Positions 62,501-64,000 of a DNA stretch of 64,000 nt are shown piece after piece. The position numbers were made by a program, and so were the translations under genes. Source of the stretch: Prorocentrum cordatum (taxonomy: Eukaryota; Sar; Dinophyceae; Prorocentrales; Prorocentraceae). Where the stretch lies: positions 283,271-347,270 of the forward strand of contig CAUYUJ010011181.1 of the NCBI GenBank assembly GCA_963575745.1, written 5' to 3'. The notes under the pieces are model-generated. The model was not told the origin of the DNA. It made no database searches and worked only from the letters and a program-made list of their open reading frames with translations. Each line of letters starts with the position of its first letter. Within the stretch, counting starts at the first letter, position 1.

Positions 62501-64000
62501 GCCTCCAAGACGGCCCAAGAGAGTCGAAGATGGCCCACGACGGCCCAAGAGGCCCCCCAGAGGCCTCCCAGACGGCCCAAGAGGCCTCCAAGAGGTTCTC
62601 CAGGAGGGCCCGAAGAGGCCAAAATCATTGATTTTCCTCTTGGTTTTTGAAGGATTTTGGAAATTTGCGTCTTCTCGGCATTCCGACGGCTCAAGACGGC
62701 CCAAGAGGCCCCCAAGATCGCCCAAGAGGCCCCCATGACGGCCCAAATGGCCTCCAAGTTGGCCCCCAAAGGGCCCCAAGACGGCCCAAGAGGCCTCCAA
62801 CACGCCCAAGATGGCCTCCAAGACGCCCAAGATGACCTCCAAGACGGCCCCGAAGCGCCCCGAGAGGGTCCCCCGTTGGCCCAGAAAAGCCCCCAAGACG
62901 GCTCCCGACGGCGTCAGACGTGCCAGGAACCCACCAAGATGGCCGAAGTTGGCTCGAAGCTGGCCCAAGACGGCCCAAGAGGCCCCCAAGAGGGCCTCCA
63001 CGAAGGAGGAAAACGGCCAAAAACCTTGATTTTCCTAAAATTTTCGACGGATTTAGACATTTCCTTCTTTTCGGCCTTCCGACGGCCCGAGACGGCCCAA
63101 GAGGCCTCACAGATCGCCGAAAGGTCGCCCAAGAGGCCTCCAAGACGGCCAAGATGACCTTCAAGATGCCCACGTGTTCCCCGAAGGCTTTCCAAACCGA
63201 TTCGGGGAACACATGGTCCGATGGCTTGGCAGGTCTGGCCTCAACGTTCGGCCACATAGGCGCTTCCAAAAAGGCAGGGGGCGGCGGTGATTCGCCGTAG
63301 GCGTCTTCGATCCGCCGCCCCCTTTTGCTTTAGCAAAGGTGCCTGGCGTGCCGAACCTCTCGGTTTTTTTTTGTCAGAAAAGAACTCCCCCTGGGGATCC
63401 GGCACGTCCCGCCGGCCACCCAGAAACTGCATCAGTCAATGCCTGAAACGGCCGTTTCGCTCGGGACATCCTCAAAAATCGCAAACATGGCCCACGATGG
63501 CCTCCAAGTCCGCCCAACATGGTCCAAGACGGCCTCGAAGACTGCCCAAGAGAGTCCAAGACTGCCCAAGAAGGCCCAAGAGGCCCCCCAGAGGCCTCCC
63601 AGACGGCCCAAGAGGCCTCCAAGAGGTCCTCCAGGAGGGCCCGAAGAGGCCAAAATCATTGATTTTCTTTTGGTTTTTGAAAGATTTGGGAAATTTGCTT
63701 CTTCTCGGCATTCCGACGGCTCAAGACGGCCCAAGAGACCCCCAAGATCGCCCAAGAGGCCCCCAAGAGGGCCCCATGACGGCCCAAAGGGCCTCCAAGA
63801 TGGCCCCAAGAGGGCCCCAAGACGGCCCCAGAGGCCTCCAACACGCCCAAGATGGTCTCCAAAACGCCCAAGATGGCCTCCAAGACGGCCCCGAAGCGCC
63901 CCAAGAGGGTCCCCCGTTGGCCCAGGAAGGCCCCCAAGACGGCTCCCGACGGCGTCAGACGTGCCAGGAACCCACCAAGATGGCCGAAGTTGGCTCGAAG
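59515..64000 (+). repeat. Macrosatellite of ~1-kb units built from CAAGATGGCC decamers
   Basis: Each unit has (a) a long tract of CAAGATGGCC, CAAGACGGCC and CAAGAGGCC words every 10-11 bp, (b) an A/T block CAAAATCATTGATTTTCC with a following TTTTGGCATTT, (c) a hairpin block with CACGTGTTCCCCGAA, (d) GGCGGCGGTGATTCGCCG and TTCGATCCGCCGCCCC, and (e) TCGGTTTTGGTTTTGGTTC followed by AAAGAACTCCCCAGTGGGC and CGTCCCGCCGGCC. Block d recurs near 60166, 61120, 62231 and 63306, giving units of about 0.95, 1.1 and 1.1 kb. All frames are repeat artefacts. The array runs off the right edge. Confidence 0.85.
60983..61027. repeat. Conserved hairpin of the macrosatellite unit (best copy)
   Basis: CACGTGTTCCCCGAA (60983-60997) and TTCGGGGAACACGTG (61013-61027) are exact 15-bp complements around a 15-base loop. 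Copies at 62094-62138 and 63171-63215 keep the left arm, with one to two changes in the outer right arm. Confidence 0.9.

Noticed and set aside
1-64000. Spliced-leader relics, tRNA or rRNA genes, bacterial operons or prophage
   Set aside because: The dinoflagellate spliced-leader core, tRNA arms and rRNA words were looked for by eye and not found. Gene structure is intron-rich and eukaryotic.

Overview
The window looks like nuclear DNA of a dinoflagellate. It is GC-rich, and its genes are split by short introns whose donors are GT, GC or (once, probably) GA, all ending in AG. Several proteins belong to families that I recall as massively expanded in dinoflagellate genomes. Microsatellites and satellites fill long stretches. 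No spliced-leader sequence, rRNA, tRNA or bacterial-type operon was recognised. Exon borders were worked out by hand from splice sites and reading-frame phase, with no transcript evidence.

Layout. 1-15 kb is repeat-rich and gene-poor: a tandem CCCH zinc-finger exon at 1.6-1.8 kb (minus), foldback repeats built on GCATCGGCGATGC, and two reverse copies (10.99-12.58 and 13.81-14.84 kb) of an element made of ~90-bp repeats. 15.16-38.89 kb carries minus-strand genes only: a transposase-like gene (15.99-18.99), a ten-exon gene (21.42-26.68), exon groups at 28.5-29.7 and 30.7-32.4, and a seven-exon gene (34.56-38.42). An 11-bp motif family (AAACTTCTGGC and variants) recurs at both ends of this block and inside its introns and a spacer. 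A degenerate AAGATGGGGCGCAG repeat lies outside both ends. I read the block, tentatively, as one giant mobile element.

39,363-53,391 is the main discovery. It is a 14,029-bp unit bounded by inverted repeats (22 of 24 terminal bases match, and an inner 26-bp block matches exactly). It sits inside a GGAACC satellite and apparently duplicates the 2 bp TG. It holds five plus-strand genes, the last of which is a transposase-like protein. Every spacer, including those next to both ends, carries arrays of a 14-bp palindrome (GGCGG-N2CA-CCGCC, often GGCGGTGCACCGCC) that I did not see elsewhere in the window. The transposase-like proteins of the two blocks are different families. They nevertheless share an aspartate, a Cys pair, a D-x-M-H motif, a K-x-H-H-x-x-W-H-like motif and a glutamate. 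The distance from the DxMH aspartate to the glutamate is 178 residues in both. This resembles EnSpm/CACTA-type DDE transposases, which also make 2-3 bp target duplications and carry subterminal repeats.

53.4-64 kb has no intact gene. It holds the other half of the GGAACC satellite, triplet repeats, a C/G-rich ~110-150 bp array, a frameshifted 3' fragment of a non-LTR retrotransposon (58.1-58.5 kb), and a ~1-kb macrosatellite (59.5 kb to the edge) made of CAAGATGGCC-like decamers around a conserved hairpin block.
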